Part shown: positions 1-9,350 of the stretch, piece by piece
Layout of the letters: the number at the start of each line of letters is the position of its first letter
Position numbering within the stretch: the first letter of the stretch is position 1
DNA from: Akkermansiaceae bacterium UBA956
GTDB taxonomy: Bacteria; Verrucomicrobiota; Verrucomicrobiia; Verrucomicrobiales; Akkermansiaceae
Assembly (NCBI GenBank): GCA_002293145.1
Contig: DBCO01000005.1
Location: 62,001-126,000 of the forward strand
Length of the DNA stretch: 64,000 bases
Direction of reading: 5' to 3'
Made by a program: the position numbers and the translations under genes
Notes under the pieces: model-generated
The model's input: the letters and a program-made list of their open reading frames with translations, nothing else
Told to the model about the DNA's origin: nothing
Databases searched by the model: none

Positions 1-155
1 GATGCCTCCGCGACCACGATCCAATTGCGAAATCCCATCTGTCCCGCGCGGCGATTTACGGCACTTTTCCACGGCGATTCATCTGCTTCCATCCATGCAC
101 ATCCCGGCAAGAACAAGACCATCCATAAAAAACAAACCATGCGCGCGCACTGCAT
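1..155 (-). CDS. RbsD/FucU-like secreted protein, N-terminal part (runs off left edge)
   Basis: An open frame on the minus strand starts with ATG at 155 and stays open to the window edge (about 51 codons). The first 20 residues are hydrophobic with a Pro-Gly-Cys-Ala stretch (VLFLPGCAW), like a signal peptide or lipoprotein signal. The segment that follows (MGFRNWIVVAEA) resembles the start of secreted RbsD/FucU-type proteins, in which a GHRNWIVIAD-like strand follows the signal peptide. Those are sugar mutarotase-fold proteins. Only the N-terminus is visible, so the family call is tentative; that a gene starts here is more secure than its function. Confidence 0.4.
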   Translation of the reverse strand, partial: MQCARMVCFLWMVLFLPGCAWMEADESPWKSAVNRRAGQMGFRNWIVVAEA

Positions 156-202
156 CAGAAAAAACCCTTAACCAATCACAACTCACCTGTCAATCACGAT
201 AT

Positions 203-226
203 GTAAAACAGGCTTTACCAAAAGCC
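203..226 (-). terminator. Possible terminator after the M14 peptidase gene
   Basis: GGCTTT-ACCA-AAAGCC forms a short hairpin at 211-226. Read on the minus strand it is followed by TGTTTTAC. It lies 20 bases past the stop codon of the M14 peptidase. The stem is short and the T-run weak. Confidence 0.35.
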
Positions 227-245
227 GCCATAAAGTAAGAAAAAC

Positions 246-1013
246 TTATCCCATGGATTCACATCCCGCCAACCGCAAAGCAGCCTCCACCACAGCCACT
301 AGCGCCGCTACACGATCTCCTAACTCCGCCGCACAACTCGGCGTCTCAAAGGTAAATGACAACGGACAACCGCGTTGCGCCATATAGATCGCCTCAGGCC
401 AAGAGTCCGGAAAATCCGCTTTCGCCTCATGATAAATCCAGCCCTTTTCGCGCACCTCGTGATCGTCCACTAAATCGCGTGGCTCGATCGCTAAATGAAC
501 TGCCGCTGCATCTAACAACGCATGCGCACGCTCTGGACAATCCTCACGCAAGTTGATCTCATAAAAGTAAAATCCCTCGGACTCCCAGTCCTCATGCAGA
601 CTCATAAAAAGATCGGGGGCCTGCCTGTAATCCCACCATGCCGCATGAGCACACACCTCTACAGTGACCCTTCGCAAGTAATCGCGATTCAGATCATAGC
701 CGTCCGCATTGTCACGCGTGCACGCCGTCACCCCGGTAGGATTTAATATCGGACAAATCACCCATCTGCACTCCATTGACAATCCTTTTCCTAGCAACGC
801 CTTCACTGCCAGCGGCCCAGCCGGTTCATCTCCATGCATACCTGCCGACAAATACACCAGCGGCTTGGTTGGATCATCGCCTCTTGTCCAGGCTCTTACA
901 GGCCCCGCACTTGTCGCGCATAAGTCCTCCATCAGAAAGCCCTGCTCTCGCAAAAGCTCATCGATCTCCAACTGAAATTCCAACAACTCAATCTTATCCG
1001 CACAACGTCGCAT
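246..1013 (-). CDS. M14-family metallocarboxypeptidase-like protein
   Basis: A 255-aa protein with the zinc carboxypeptidase (M14) fold signature. Zinc ligands are visible as H60 and E63 in GMHGDEPAG and as H140 in SLHED. The substrate-carboxylate motif is the N-R pair at 109-110 (DLNRDY), and the likely catalytic Glu is E223 in FTFETPS. These residues are in the order expected for M14 enzymes and for the related succinylglutamate desuccinylase/aspartoacylase group. There is no signal peptide, so a cytoplasmic peptidase or amidohydrolase is likely. Substrate unknown. It lies 39 bases downstream of the VOC-protein gene on the same strand and may be cotranscribed. Confidence 0.8.
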   Translation of the reverse strand: MRRCADKIELLEFQLEIDELLREQGFLMEDLCATSAGPVRAWTRGDDPTKPLVYLSAGMHGDEPAGPLAVKALLGKGLSMECRWVICPILNPTGVTACTRDNADGYDLNRDYLRRVTVEVCAHAAWWDYRQAPDLFMSLHEDWESEGFYFYEINLREDCPERAHALLDAAAVHLAIEPRDLVDDHEVREKGWIYHEAKADFPDSWPEAIYMAQRGCPLSFTFETPSCAAELGDRVAALVAVVEAALRLAGCESMG

Positions 1014-1052
1014 ATTGATCTAACAGATCGGCTTTTAGAAGCATACGCAATT

Positions 1053-1427
1053 TTAGCGCTCCAAAATCTCCACCTCGTAACCATCTGGATCAGTCACAAA
1101 AGCCATCTTTTTCTCGTCGTTGAGAAATTTCTCTCTCCAGCCCGATGGCCAAATCTCAATGCCCGCCTTCTCAACGCCATCGCAATACGCAATGATGTCC
1201 GACACGCCGACACAAGTATGCATCAAGTCCTCTGGGCATGTTGCCGTGTATTCAGGCGAGTAGCACAACTCCAAAAACACGTCATTTCCTGGCAATTCCA
1301 AAAAGGCCAACTGATTGCCCTGCGGTGAGGCCTTGCGAACCCCTTCCGTATATCCCAATTTGAGATAAAATGCGATCGAAGCCTCAATGTCCTTTACGCG
1401 GATGCGCGTGTGCAGAAAACGTATCAT
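1053..1427 (-). CDS. VOC/glyoxalase I-family protein
   Basis: A 124-aa single-domain vicinal-oxygen-chelate protein. The two beta-alpha-beta-beta-beta repeats end in DPDGYEVEILER, the usual glyoxalase finish. Candidate metal ligands H6, E53, H70 and E120 match the spacing of the His-Glu-His-Glu set of lactoylglutathione lyase (GloA). A methylglyoxal-detoxifying lyase is plausible, but the VOC family also holds epimerases and dioxygenases. It is divergent from recG. Confidence 0.75.
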   Translation of the reverse strand: MIRFLHTRIRVKDIEASIAFYLKLGYTEGVRKASPQGNQLAFLELPGNDVFLELCYSPEYTATCPEDLMHTCVGVSDIIAYCDGVEKAGIEIWPSGWREKFLNDEKKMAFVTDPDGYEVEILER

Positions 1428-1469
1428 ACATCGACCATACCCTCACTCACTCAACTAGCAAGCTAGAAT

Positions 1470-3632
1470 GTGGGATTCATGCAACTCGATGCTTCAGTCA
1501 AAAAAATAAAAATGTGTTCTAATGAGCATTACATGATTGCATTGTCACCATTTCTCGCTACACCTGATTCCCGTCACATCGTGGATCCATCACTCCAACT
1601 CCCAGCAACCAATCCGCTCGATCAATCGTCATTCCTTACTCCCAAGGAAATCGCCGCGTTTTCTGCCATCGGCATGAAAACCTATGGTGATCTGTTAGAG
1701 TATTTCCCCAAGCGACACGAAGATCGACGCCGCTTCGATGCCTTCCCGATGCAGCCCACCCTGCAACCCGTATGCCTGCGTGGAATGGTCATCGATGCCC
1801 GCTCGATGCGCTACTCAAATGCCTTCGCGGCCTATGAAGCAATCATCCTCGATGGCAAAGGCGGGGTATTTGGATCGAACAAAATCACCTTGCGTTGGTT
1901 CAATATGCCCTTCCTCGCCAAAATGCTCGCCGCCGGCCACGAGATCATCGTTTACGGAAAAGTCAAAGACCAGAAGGGCAAATTGGTCATCGATCACCCC
2001 GAATTCGAAATCCTGCGCGATGACGATGGCACCTCCATTCATATTGACGGCATCGTGCCCATCTACAAAAACATCAGCGGCATCGCCCAACGCCGACTCC
2101 GCGAAATCATGCACACACTGCTCCGCCGTGTACGCGCCGAGACAATCACTTTTCCCTATGATATTGCTCCAAGGCAACGCCGCGCTGATGACATCGAGCA
2201 CGCACATTTCCCTTTTTCGTTAGAACAAGCCGCCCAAGCCCGCCGACGCTTTGCGTTAGAAGAGTTTTTCACCATTCAGCTCAATGTCGTCTGGCGCCGC
2301 GCCCGCCACTTCGATCACACCGGTCGTGTGCTCGGGAAAAAAACCTCACTCCTCACTGCCTTCTACCAATCATTACCCTTCGATCTAACAGGTGCCCAAA
2401 AGCGCTCGATAAAGGAAATCATTGCCGACATGCGCTCACCTCGCCCAATGAATCGCTTGCTGCAAGGCGATGTCGGCTCCGGAAAAACTTTCGTTGCCAT
2501 GGCCGCGATGCTTCTTGCCATCGATTCTGGTTGCCAAGCCGCATTGATGGCACCCACGCAAATTCTCGCCGAGCAACACTACCTCACCTTCCAAAAATGG
2601 CTTACCCCACTCGGCGTCCGACTCAGCCTGCGCACCGGCAATCGCGAAGAAAATTCGCACGAGGAGCAAGCGCAAATCATCATCGGCACCCACGCACTGC
2701 TTTTTCAAGAACAAGCATTTTCCGACCTCGGCTTCGTTGTCATCGATGAACAGCACAAGTTCGGAGTCAGCCAACGCGCCCGACTCATTTCCCATGGCAA
2801 AAAACCCGATGTGTTGGTCATGACCGCCACGCCGATTCCGCGCACCTTGACCCTGACGCTTTACGGCGATCTCGATGTCTCCGTGCTCGACGAGCGACCT
2901 GCCAATCGCGGCAAAATCATCACCGCCCTGCGCAACAATCCCAAGGTCTCCGAGATCACCAAGTTCATCAAAGGTCACCTCGATGCTGGACGCCAAACCT
3001 ACCTCGTCTATCCGCTCGTCGAGGAATCCGAAAGCGTCAAAGCCGAGTCTGCCACCGAGGCCTTCGAGAAGTGGAGCAAACGCCTCAAACCTCACCAAAC
3101 GGGACTTTTGCATGGAAAAATGCCCGCAGAGGAAAAAGAGCAAATCATGCAACAATTTCGCGCCAATGAACTACATGCACTCGTCGCCACATCTGTGATC
3201 GAAGTGGGTGTCGATGTTCCGAATGCAAATATCATGATCATCCACCACGCCGAACGCTATGGACTCGCCCAACTCCATCAACTCCGTGGCCGCATTGGGC
3301 GTGGCGAGCACAAGTCGTATTGCGTGTTGCTCACTGATTCAAAAACACCCGAGGCACTCGAAAAACTTCAAGCCCTTGTGGACAGCAACGATGGATTTGT
3401 CATTGCGGAGGTAGACCTCAAACTACGCGGACCAGGCGATGTTTTGGGCACAGCCCAAAGTGGGCTGCGCGATATCCGCTTTGCTGATTTTCTAGCCGAT
3501 ACCACTTTGCTACGCGAGGCCAGAACCCACGCCGATATTGTCATCGCCACCGATCCCAAGCTCGAAGCAATTCATGCACCCCTCCGCGCCTTCATCGATC
3601 ACGAAAATCTCGCCCTTGAGCATCGATCGTAA
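1470..3632 (+). CDS. recG: ATP-dependent DNA helicase RecG
   Basis: A 720-aa superfamily 2 helicase that remodels stalled replication forks and Holliday junctions. An N-terminal wedge/OB domain (about residues 55-260) precedes the helicase core. Walker A is GDVGSGKT near residue 333 and Walker B/motif II is DEQHKFG near 425, the RecG form of DEAH/DEQH. Motif III is TATPIPRT and motif VI is QLRGRIGRG. The C-terminal RecG wedge-contacting region follows, with LKLRGPGDVLGTAQSG. The family is usually about 690 aa. In-frame ATGs at 1512 and 1533 could be the true start, since the extra N-terminal 20 residues show no conservation I recognise. It stands alone as a transcription unit. Confidence 0.93.
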   Translation: MGFMQLDASVKKIKMCSNEHYMIALSPFLATPDSRHIVDPSLQLPATNPLDQSSFLTPKEIAAFSAIGMKTYGDLLEYFPKRHEDRRRFDAFPMQPTLQPVCLRGMVIDARSMRYSNAFAAYEAIILDGKGGVFGSNKITLRWFNMPFLAKMLAAGHEIIVYGKVKDQKGKLVIDHPEFEILRDDDGTSIHIDGIVPIYKNISGIAQRRLREIMHTLLRRVRAETITFPYDIAPRQRRADDIEHAHFPFSLEQAAQARRRFALEEFFTIQLNVVWRRARHFDHTGRVLGKKTSLLTAFYQSLPFDLTGAQKRSIKEIIADMRSPRPMNRLLQGDVGSGKTFVAMAAMLLAIDSGCQAALMAPTQILAEQHYLTFQKWLTPLGVRLSLRTGNREENSHEEQAQIIIGTHALLFQEQAFSDLGFVVIDEQHKFGVSQRARLISHGKKPDVLVMTATPIPRTLTLTLYGDLDVSVLDERPANRGKIITALRNNPKVSEITKFIKGHLDAGRQTYLVYPLVEESESVKAESATEAFEKWSKRLKPHQTGLLHGKMPAEEKEQIMQQFRANELHALVATSVIEVGVDVPNANIMIIHHAERYGLAQLHQLRGRIGRGEHKSYCVLLTDSKTPEALEKLQALVDSNDGFVIAEVDLKLRGPGDVLGTAQSGLRDIRFADFLADTTLLREARTHADIVIATDPKLEAIHAPLRAFIDHENLALEHRS

Positions 3633-3673
3633 CATTAAAAATTGTTCGACTCGATGCAAAACAGATTCACGAC

Positions 3674-4780
3674 TCAAATCCCCACTCGCAAGTCTCTAAC
3701 ACTCCAGAGATGCTTTTGAGCAGCGGCTGCATGTCCACGCATCTTGCGAGCGCCATCTCTTCTATTTTCACCAAACCTTTCTCGCGCTTGAGTAAATGCC
3801 TCATTGACAAACATCTTGCTGCCAATGACTGCGCCCGCCGTGAAATAACGCACTCGATGCTGCAACATAGCTGACATTTCCATTTCGGGTAACACAGTGT
3901 GATTTTCCTCTTGCCGCACAGCATTTGGGTCCGGCTTTTCTTTACCCCCTGAAGATTTATCTGTTGCCACCGCAAAGCGTTTTTTCTTCTTAGCCGCGAC
4001 CATATCCCCAGAACTTCCAGCCTTGCGCTCCAAGGCCAGGCCTAACAAAACTCGATAATTCCGTGCCACTTCTTTCCATTTTTCCGCTTCAAATCCTACG
4101 CCTTTGTGACTCATGCAAGCTCTCACCAAGCCCTCACGCGCCTTCTTTCCATTGCCCTTATTTCCTCCGCCCACAGCTTCTCCATAGCTACTCCAGCGAT
4201 ATTCGGCTGGATCTTTGACCATGCCAGCTCTAACAGGATTCAAATCAATGTAAGCCGCCATCATCCGAGCAGCGATTCCACTTTCCACGATTACGCTCGT
4301 AAATCGATTCTCCCAAAGCGTTCCTGTGCGTTCGTGATTGCGATTGTACCATCGAGTCATGCGCTGAATCAGCGTCCGCATGAACTCACTCAAATTGTTC
4401 ATCCGATACGTGTAACGACCATGGATTGCCGAGACCAAATCAGCGCGACCTTTCCTTCTCGCGTCGGCAAGCTCCTTAGCCACCAGCTCAACAACACCAT
4501 TACTATACAAGGCACGCAGTCGCTTAAGAATTTCCTCATCAGTAATCCCGCCATCGGGCATCGGCGGCACCTCTAACAAAATATGAATGTGATTCGACAT
4601 GATACAATAAGACAGAATCCGACAGCCTGAGAAATTCTCCATCATCCGCATGATCATACGAAAATGTTCGCGCTCGATGTCGCCAAAGATAAATCTCCGG
4701 TCCACTACCCGCGAGATGCAGTGATAAATTACAGGTTTTTCCCGCGAATCCTTCCATGGAGCCAACCAACGCTTACTCAT
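3674..4780 (-). CDS. Y1-type transposase, REP-associated (RAYT) family, long form
   Basis: A 368-aa HUH single-strand transposase. The HUH pair is H64 and H66 in SNHIHILLE, and the catalytic tyrosine is probably Y145 in RMTRWYNRNH, followed by GTLWENRF. The helix YIDLNPVRAG then WSSYGEA is typical of the larger environmental Y1_Tnp proteins. The roughly 150-residue C-terminal extension is Lys/Arg-rich and unassigned. I see no terminal inverted repeats, target duplication or REP palindromes next to it, so it looks like a domesticated RAYT rather than an active IS200/IS605 element. It differs from the other Y1 protein in this window (23900-24526). Confidence 0.85.
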   Translation of the reverse strand: MSKRWLAPWKDSREKPVIYHCISRVVDRRFIFGDIEREHFRMIMRMMENFSGCRILSYCIMSNHIHILLEVPPMPDGGITDEEILKRLRALYSNGVVELVAKELADARRKGRADLVSAIHGRYTYRMNNLSEFMRTLIQRMTRWYNRNHERTGTLWENRFTSVIVESGIAARMMAAYIDLNPVRAGMVKDPAEYRWSSYGEAVGGGNKGNGKKAREGLVRACMSHKGVGFEAEKWKEVARNYRVLLGLALERKAGSSGDMVAAKKKKRFAVATDKSSGGKEKPDPNAVRQEENHTVLPEMEMSAMLQHRVRYFTAGAVIGSKMFVNEAFTQARERFGENRRDGARKMRGHAAAAQKHLWSVRDLRVGI

Positions 4781-4918
4781 AACACCCCCATTCTACCCAA
4801 AAAAACCAAGAACACAAGCAGATTTCCTATAATTTCTGCGGGAAATAGTAGAAATAATCAATATCTGCCCCGCCTTATTCGACCACCGTTGATTCTTCGC
4901 TATAATTGCTCTTACCAT

Positions 4919-5899
4919 TTACCTAATCGTTAGCTTTCCACTTCTAGCAGAACACTTGGCTGCTACCCATGCCGAATCGAGTTCCTTGAAGTCAACACCG
5001 AGATCTTGCGGTGAAGGGCCGCACCATTCCGACTCACAGGCAGAAAGGGTAAATTCTCCTTTGTCTAAATCCACCTCGAGCAAGCTGAAAATCGGCTTTC
5101 GATACGGAGCGATGAATGCCATATAAGGGTTCAAGGCATCAATCTCCTTGCTGTAGCGAATGTGAGAAAAACGCTCTCCGATCCAATAGTAGGATGCCGA
5201 GTTTACATGAATGTAAGAAATTCCGTTAATCACGCGCGCATGATCGATGTGCCAATGCCCATTCAAACAAGCCACCACTTGATTCGATCCATCAGGCCGT
5301 TTTGCTTTCTCCAACACAGCCCTCACTTTATCCTGAGAGCGAATGCACTCGGGACGCTCCAGACTTTGGTGAGAAAAGACAAAAACCGGTAATGTGGTAG
5401 CTGCTAGATCTTTCGCCAGCCAGTCAATCTGATCGTCGGAAATGTGACTTGGATATCCTCCTTTGTGACCAAGCGGAACATCATTGGCATCAAGCACCAC
5501 CAGATGGATCCCGTTCAAATCCGCACTGTAATATCTTCCGGGCATCCTGTGGAAGGCCACCACCTGATCACGATTAAACCCACCATCCATCTCGTGATTC
5601 CCAATCACGTGAAAATGTTTTCCCTGAAACGCTTCAAAAGCATCGGCGAATGCTCGATTCGCGGGCTTAGGCGTGCAGAAATCGCCAAGCTCCAAAACCG
5701 CATCCGCTTTCCACTCGGCCGCTTTTGTGAGAAATTCTTTAAGCCGCTGAGGACCATCGTGCACGAGGTCTTGGTGAACATCCGCGATCAGCGCGATCCT
5801 TACTTTACCACCTGCCTGCTTGTCTCCCGCCACAGCGTTAGCCAACGGCAACGTTCCCGCCGCTAACAACTTTAATAGGTTCCGACGATCCTTGTTCAT
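4919..5899 (-). CDS. Secreted metallophosphoesterase, twin-arginine signal
   Basis: A 326-aa calcineurin-like phosphoesterase. I chose ATG 5899 because it has a TAGGA ribosome site just upstream and opens directly with a Tat-like signal (DRRNLLKLLAAG). The longer frame from 6067 would begin with an unconvincing 56-residue leader overlapping the next gene. Metal-site motifs in order are ADVHQD, ELGDF, IGNHEMD, SHQ and GHWHIDH, the full dimetal set. Similar PVC and Bacteroidetes proteins are exported alkaline phosphatases or phosphodiesterases. The substrate cannot be told from sequence. Confidence 0.82.
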   Translation of the reverse strand: MNKDRRNLLKLLAAGTLPLANAVAGDKQAGGKVRIALIADVHQDLVHDGPQRLKEFLTKAAEWKADAVLELGDFCTPKPANRAFADAFEAFQGKHFHVIGNHEMDGGFNRDQVVAFHRMPGRYYSADLNGIHLVVLDANDVPLGHKGGYPSHISDDQIDWLAKDLAATTLPVFVFSHQSLERPECIRSQDKVRAVLEKAKRPDGSNQVVACLNGHWHIDHARVINGISYIHVNSASYYWIGERFSHIRYSKEIDALNPYMAFIAPYRKPIFSLLEVDLDKGEFTLSACESEWCGPSPQDLGVDFKELDSAWVAAKCSARSGKLTIR

Positions 5900-6058
5900 G
5901 ATCCTACCAATACGCCATGTGAATGCAGCATCTTGCGTGAGAATTGCCAGTCTGATGATCAAATACCAAAAGCGCAACGCACAAAAAACGATCTTTTCTC
6001 GACAATGTGCGACAGACTTGTGGCTTGCTCTGCGCAGTCCTTGCGCTAATGTTGCGCC

Positions 6059-6670
6059 ATGGAACAAACAAAGTCCCCCCCTTTGCTCAGGTTAGCAATT
6101 TTTAATGGGCTGTATTTTTTGATCTCGATCATCGCGGTCAGCATCCTTCGCAACAAGGAGTTTTTGTTTTATATCGTCACGATGCTCATGCTGATCGGCG
6201 CGGTGATGATGATTCACCGCCGCATGCCGCTCTCCTCGGTCCAACTGTGGGCACTCTCGCTGTGGGGATTGCTGCACATGATGGGAGGACTGGTGCCTGT
6301 TCCTGAATCTTGGCCGATCAATGGCGAGCAACGAGTACTCTACAGTTGGTGGTTGATTCCGCATTACTTAAAATATGATCAGGTGATTCATGCCTATGGC
6401 TTTGGCGTCACAACCTGGCTCTGCTGGCAAGGACTGCGCCATCACATCGGCACCCAGAACACGTGTGATCCCAGCATCGGAAAACTCGTGCTCTGTGCCG
6501 CTGGCGGCATGGGCTTTGGCGCGCTGAATGAAGTGATCGAGTTCATCGCCGTGCTCACCATCCCCAACACCAACGTCGGCGGCTATGTGAACACAGGCTT
6601 TGATCTCGTCGCCAATCTCGTGGGTTGCTTGATCGCCGCAGTGCTCATCCGCAGGAAAATTCTCATCTAA
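6059..6670 (+). CDS. DUF2238 (YjdF-like) inner-membrane protein
   Basis: A 203-aa polytopic membrane protein with about six transmembrane segments. Motifs typical of DUF2238 are DQVIHAYGFG in the middle, GFGALNEVIEF, and the acidic FDLVANLVGCLIA near the C-terminus. Function is unknown in the family. It is divergent from the metallophosphoesterase and converges on arsJ, 8 bases from the arsJ stop. Confidence 0.78.
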   Translation: MEQTKSPPLLRLAIFNGLYFLISIIAVSILRNKEFLFYIVTMLMLIGAVMMIHRRMPLSSVQLWALSLWGLLHMMGGLVPVPESWPINGEQRVLYSWWLIPHYLKYDQVIHAYGFGVTTWLCWQGLRHHIGTQNTCDPSIGKLVLCAAGGMGFGALNEVIEFIAVLTIPNTNVGGYVNTGFDLVANLVGCLIAAVLIRRKILI

Positions 6671-6678
6671 CAAAAAAG

Positions 6679-7914
6679 TCATGCTCTTTCGGGTCCTAAG
6701 CACAATGATATAAGACCAGTGGCGACAAGGAAAATGCTCGATGCCACCAAGCACCAGATCAGGCCACCCGTAGTTTGCGAAGAAATGCCAATCTGATAGA
6801 GCCAACCCGAGAGAATGGTGCCAATGAGACGACCACATGCATTGGCCATGTAGTAAATACCAACGTTCATCGCTACTTTGTCATGGTCAGCGTAGGCGAG
6901 GATGAGATAGGAATGCACCGCGGAGTTGAGTGCAAAAATAGCACCAAACACCAATAGACCACCAACGACGGCCAGCGTCGGCTGGACGCCATTAACTAAC
7001 AGAACGGTAATCGTGAGAGGAATCAGTGCCAAGCCAAAGGCGAGCCAAGTGGCGGTTTTGCCATCGGGATTGCCTCCGTGTTTTTTCTTCAAAATCATCG
7101 GCGCTGCCGCTTGCACAGCGCCATAGCCGATCACCCACAAGGCCATAAAACCTCCCGTTTGCCAAAATTTCCAGCCGAGAACGGTGGAGAGAAACACGGG
7201 CAGTGCAACCACGAACCAGACATCGCGAGCTCCGAACAAGAAAAATCGCGCAATGGAAAGCAGGTTGATGCGTCGATCACGCGAGAGCATCTGCGAGAAC
7301 TTCGCCTTCTTGTTGGCTTTGCCCAAATCACCGCGCATCATCACAGCAGCCAGCAACATGGCTACGCCGACGATCCCCATCAACACCGCAACGGCCTGCG
7401 GAAAACTCATCAATGTGAGTAACAAGGAGCCGAGAAAAAAGCCCACACCCTTGAGCGCGTTTTTGCTACCAGTGAGCCAGGCGACCCAACGATAGAGTTG
7501 ACCTTCGCCATCGCCAGCGACCAATTTCACCGCGCTTTTGCTGCTCATTTTCGTGAGATCTTTTGCGATCCCACTTAAGGCCTGGGAGACCATCACGTAA
7601 GCCACCGTCAGTAAACTCTGCGGCATCAAGGCAAGCATCGCTAAGGCTAAAATCTGGGTTCCTAGGCCAAGAAACAAGGTGCTTTTCAGACCGAAGCGCG
7701 AAGCCAACCAACCGCCGCAAAGATTGGTGATCACGCCGAAGAGTTCGTAGAACAAAAACAACGATGCCACCTGCAAGGCGCTGTAGCCGAGCTGCGAAAA
7801 GTAAAATAGCACCAGCGTACGCGTTGCACCATCGGCTAGGGTGTCAGCCCAGTATGCCATCGTCACAATCGCATAATTGCGTCGGCCATTTTTCTTTTCT
7901 GCTACTACATCCAT
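6679..7914 (-). CDS. arsJ: ArsJ, organoarsenical efflux MFS transporter
   Basis: A 411-aa, 12-helix major facilitator. It is called ArsJ because it lies 20 bases downstream of a GAPDH gene of the arsenic-linked type and matches the ArsJ pattern (YWADTLADGATR, GIAKDLTKMSSKSAVK, NALKGVGFFLG). Established role: GAPDH makes unstable 1-arseno-3-phosphoglycerate from arsenate, and ArsJ exports it, giving arsenate resistance. Start ATG 7914 is chosen because it follows the GAPDH stop and has an AAGAG site nine bases upstream. The longer frame to 7992 would run into GAPDH. Confidence 0.88.
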   Translation of the reverse strand: MDVVAEKKNGRRNYAIVTMAYWADTLADGATRTLVLFYFSQLGYSALQVASLFLFYELFGVITNLCGGWLASRFGLKSTLFLGLGTQILALAMLALMPQSLLTVAYVMVSQALSGIAKDLTKMSSKSAVKLVAGDGEGQLYRWVAWLTGSKNALKGVGFFLGSLLLTLMSFPQAVAVLMGIVGVAMLLAAVMMRGDLGKANKKAKFSQMLSRDRRINLLSIARFFLFGARDVWFVVALPVFLSTVLGWKFWQTGGFMALWVIGYGAVQAAAPMILKKKHGGNPDGKTATWLAFGLALIPLTITVLLVNGVQPTLAVVGGLLVFGAIFALNSAVHSYLILAYADHDKVAMNVGIYYMANACGRLIGTILSGWLYQIGISSQTTGGLIWCLVASSIFLVATGLISLCLGPERA

Positions 7915-7934
7915 AGTATAAACTCTTATGTCTA

Positions 7935-8942
7935 CTAAATCATCGCCGCTACTTTGCGCGTCAATTCTGCATAACGATTGGCATAACCCCACTCGTTATC
8001 ATACCACGATAAAATTTTCACCTGCGTGCCTTGCGTGACCATCGTGGAGAGAGCATCGATGATCGAACTGCGCGGATCATTGACATAATCGACTGATACC
8101 AAAGGTCGTTCTTCGTAGCCGAGAATGCCCTGAAGCGGGCCATCAGCCGCCGCTTTTAGAAAGCCATTGACCTCGGCGACGGTGGTGGGACGTGAGAGTT
8201 CGAAAGTGCAATCAGTGAGAGAAGCATTAAGCAATGGAACACGCACCGCGACGCCATCCAGTCGACCTAACAGCTCAGGAAAGATCATCCCAATCGCCGT
8301 GGCCGAGCCAGTGGATGTGGGAATCAGCGACATGCTCGAAGCCCGCGCACGACGAAGGTCTTTGTGTGGTGTATCGAGAATGCTTTGCGTATTGGTCATG
8401 TCATGGATCGTGGTGATCATGCCATGCTTGATGCCGAGATTTTCGTGAATCACTTTGACGATCGGAGCGAGACAATTGGTGGTGCACGATGCCGCCGTCA
8501 CTACGCGATGCTTTTGCGGATCGTATTCGTGTTCGTTTACCCCCATCACGATGTTGACAGCATCCTCTTTGACCGGAGCGGCAACGACGACTTTTTTCAC
8601 ACCTGCAAAAAAATACGGCGCGAGTGTTTGTGGCGTGCGATGTTTACCCGTAGCATCCATAACGAGTTCCACGCCAAGCTCTGCCCACGGTACATCGGCG
8701 GGATTTTTGCAGGACGAATACGAGATTTTTTTGCCATCAACTACCATCTGCACGCCTTCGCCCGAGCATTCGCGATCCCAGCGACCATGCACGCTATCGA
8801 AGTAGAGTAAATGTGCCGCGCAGGTCGCATCGCCGCCGATTTCGTTCACGTGGACGAGCTCCACTTCTGGATGCCCCCACAAAGCCCGAGCTGCCAAACG
8901 GCCAATGCGGCCAAAGCCATTGATTGCGATTTTGATTGCCAT
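7935..8942 (-). CDS. ArsJ-associated glyceraldehyde-3-phosphate dehydrogenase
   Basis: A 335-aa GAPDH. The NAD-binding N-terminus is [11 protein letters not shown], the catalytic Cys is in [10 protein letters not shown] and the phosphate/catalytic-domain end is [12 protein letters not shown]. Distinctive features of the arsenic-linked clade are [35 protein letters not shown] and [12 protein letters not shown]. It is expected to use arsenate in place of phosphate and make 1-arseno-3-phosphoglycerate for ArsJ. It precedes arsJ in the same unit. A second, glycolytic GAPDH is expected elsewhere in the genome. Confidence 0.9.
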   Translation of the reverse strand: MAIKIAINGFGRIGRLAARALWGHPEVELVHVNEIGGDATCAAHLLYFDSVHGRWDRECSGEGVQMVVDGKKISYSSCKNPADVPWAELGVELVMDATGKHRTPQTLAPYFFAGVKKVVVAAPVKEDAVNIVMGVNEHEYDPQKHRVVTAASCTTNCLAPIVKVIHENLGIKHGMITTIHDMTNTQSILDTPHKDLRRARASSMSLIPTSTGSATAIGMIFPELLGRLDGVAVRVPLLNASLTDCTFELSRPTTVAEVNGFLKAAADGPLQGILGYEERPLVSVDYVNDPRSSIIDALSTMVTQGTQVKILSWYDNEWGYANRYAELTRKVAAMI

Positions 8943-9031
8943 ATGTAGGATAGTAAAAGTGGAGAAAATCGACGGTCAATGCGGAATTGGATGCAAATGT
9001 TACAGATCCGTCACACGAGATCGCTCGTATG

Positions 9032-9241
9032 TTAGACCCCAGGAAATGGTTCGGCATCGGATTTTTGTGCCCAACGTTCTTCAGCACTTGGCCGCTTGAC
9101 TTCGAGTGCGGAAAAATGCGCCTCGACATCGCGAGGGTCGTAAAATCGCACCGAATGAGACACGGGACCGGGACCAGTCGGGAAATCAATTTCCGCCAGA
9201 TATCGCAGCTTGTATTCTCTCGATAGCGTGCAGTCCTCCAT
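9032..9241 (-). CDS. Small hypothetical protein inside the ars cluster
   Basis: A 69-aa frame lying between the REPIN after arsA and the gapdh gene, on the same strand. It has no signal peptide or membrane segment and only one Cys (C4). The middle (LRYLAEIDFPTGPGP then VRFYDPRDVEAHF) looks like genuine protein sequence, but I recognise no family. Position suggests cotranscription with gapdh, 89 bases downstream. It could be a remnant of a longer gene, since a REPIN lies 15 bases upstream of its start. Confidence 0.42.
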   Translation of the reverse strand: MEDCTLSREYKLRYLAEIDFPTGPGPVSHSVRFYDPRDVEAHFSALEVKRPSAEERWAQKSDAEPFPGV

Positions 9242-9255
9242 GTCGCATTATCATG

Positions 9256-9350
9256 AATATAGAGAAGGGATTTGCAATCACTTTCATCTATAGATTTTGG
9301 ACTTTGGATTAATGCTGAAACAAAGGGATTAAAAATCCCTTCTCCTTATT
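9256..9350. repeat. REPIN copy A (paired REP palindromes)
   Basis: Two REP-type palindromes in inverted orientation about 50 bases apart. The left is AATATAGAGAAGGGATTTGC followed by a degraded AATCAC. The right is AGGGATTAAAAATCCCT then TCTCCTTATT. It matches copies B (23816-23899) and C (24483-24580), which bracket a RAYT gene. The arsA stop codon falls within the right end of this element. The right palindrome could also act as a transcription terminator or mRNA stabiliser after arsA. Confidence 0.75.

Noticed and set aside
2..238. Plus-strand open frame at the left edge
   Set aside because: Low-complexity composition, and it is antisense to a better minus-strand frame with a signal peptide and RbsD-like start.
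3674..4780. Insertion sequence
   Set aside because: No terminal repeats, target duplication or partner gene seen around this Y1 transposase.
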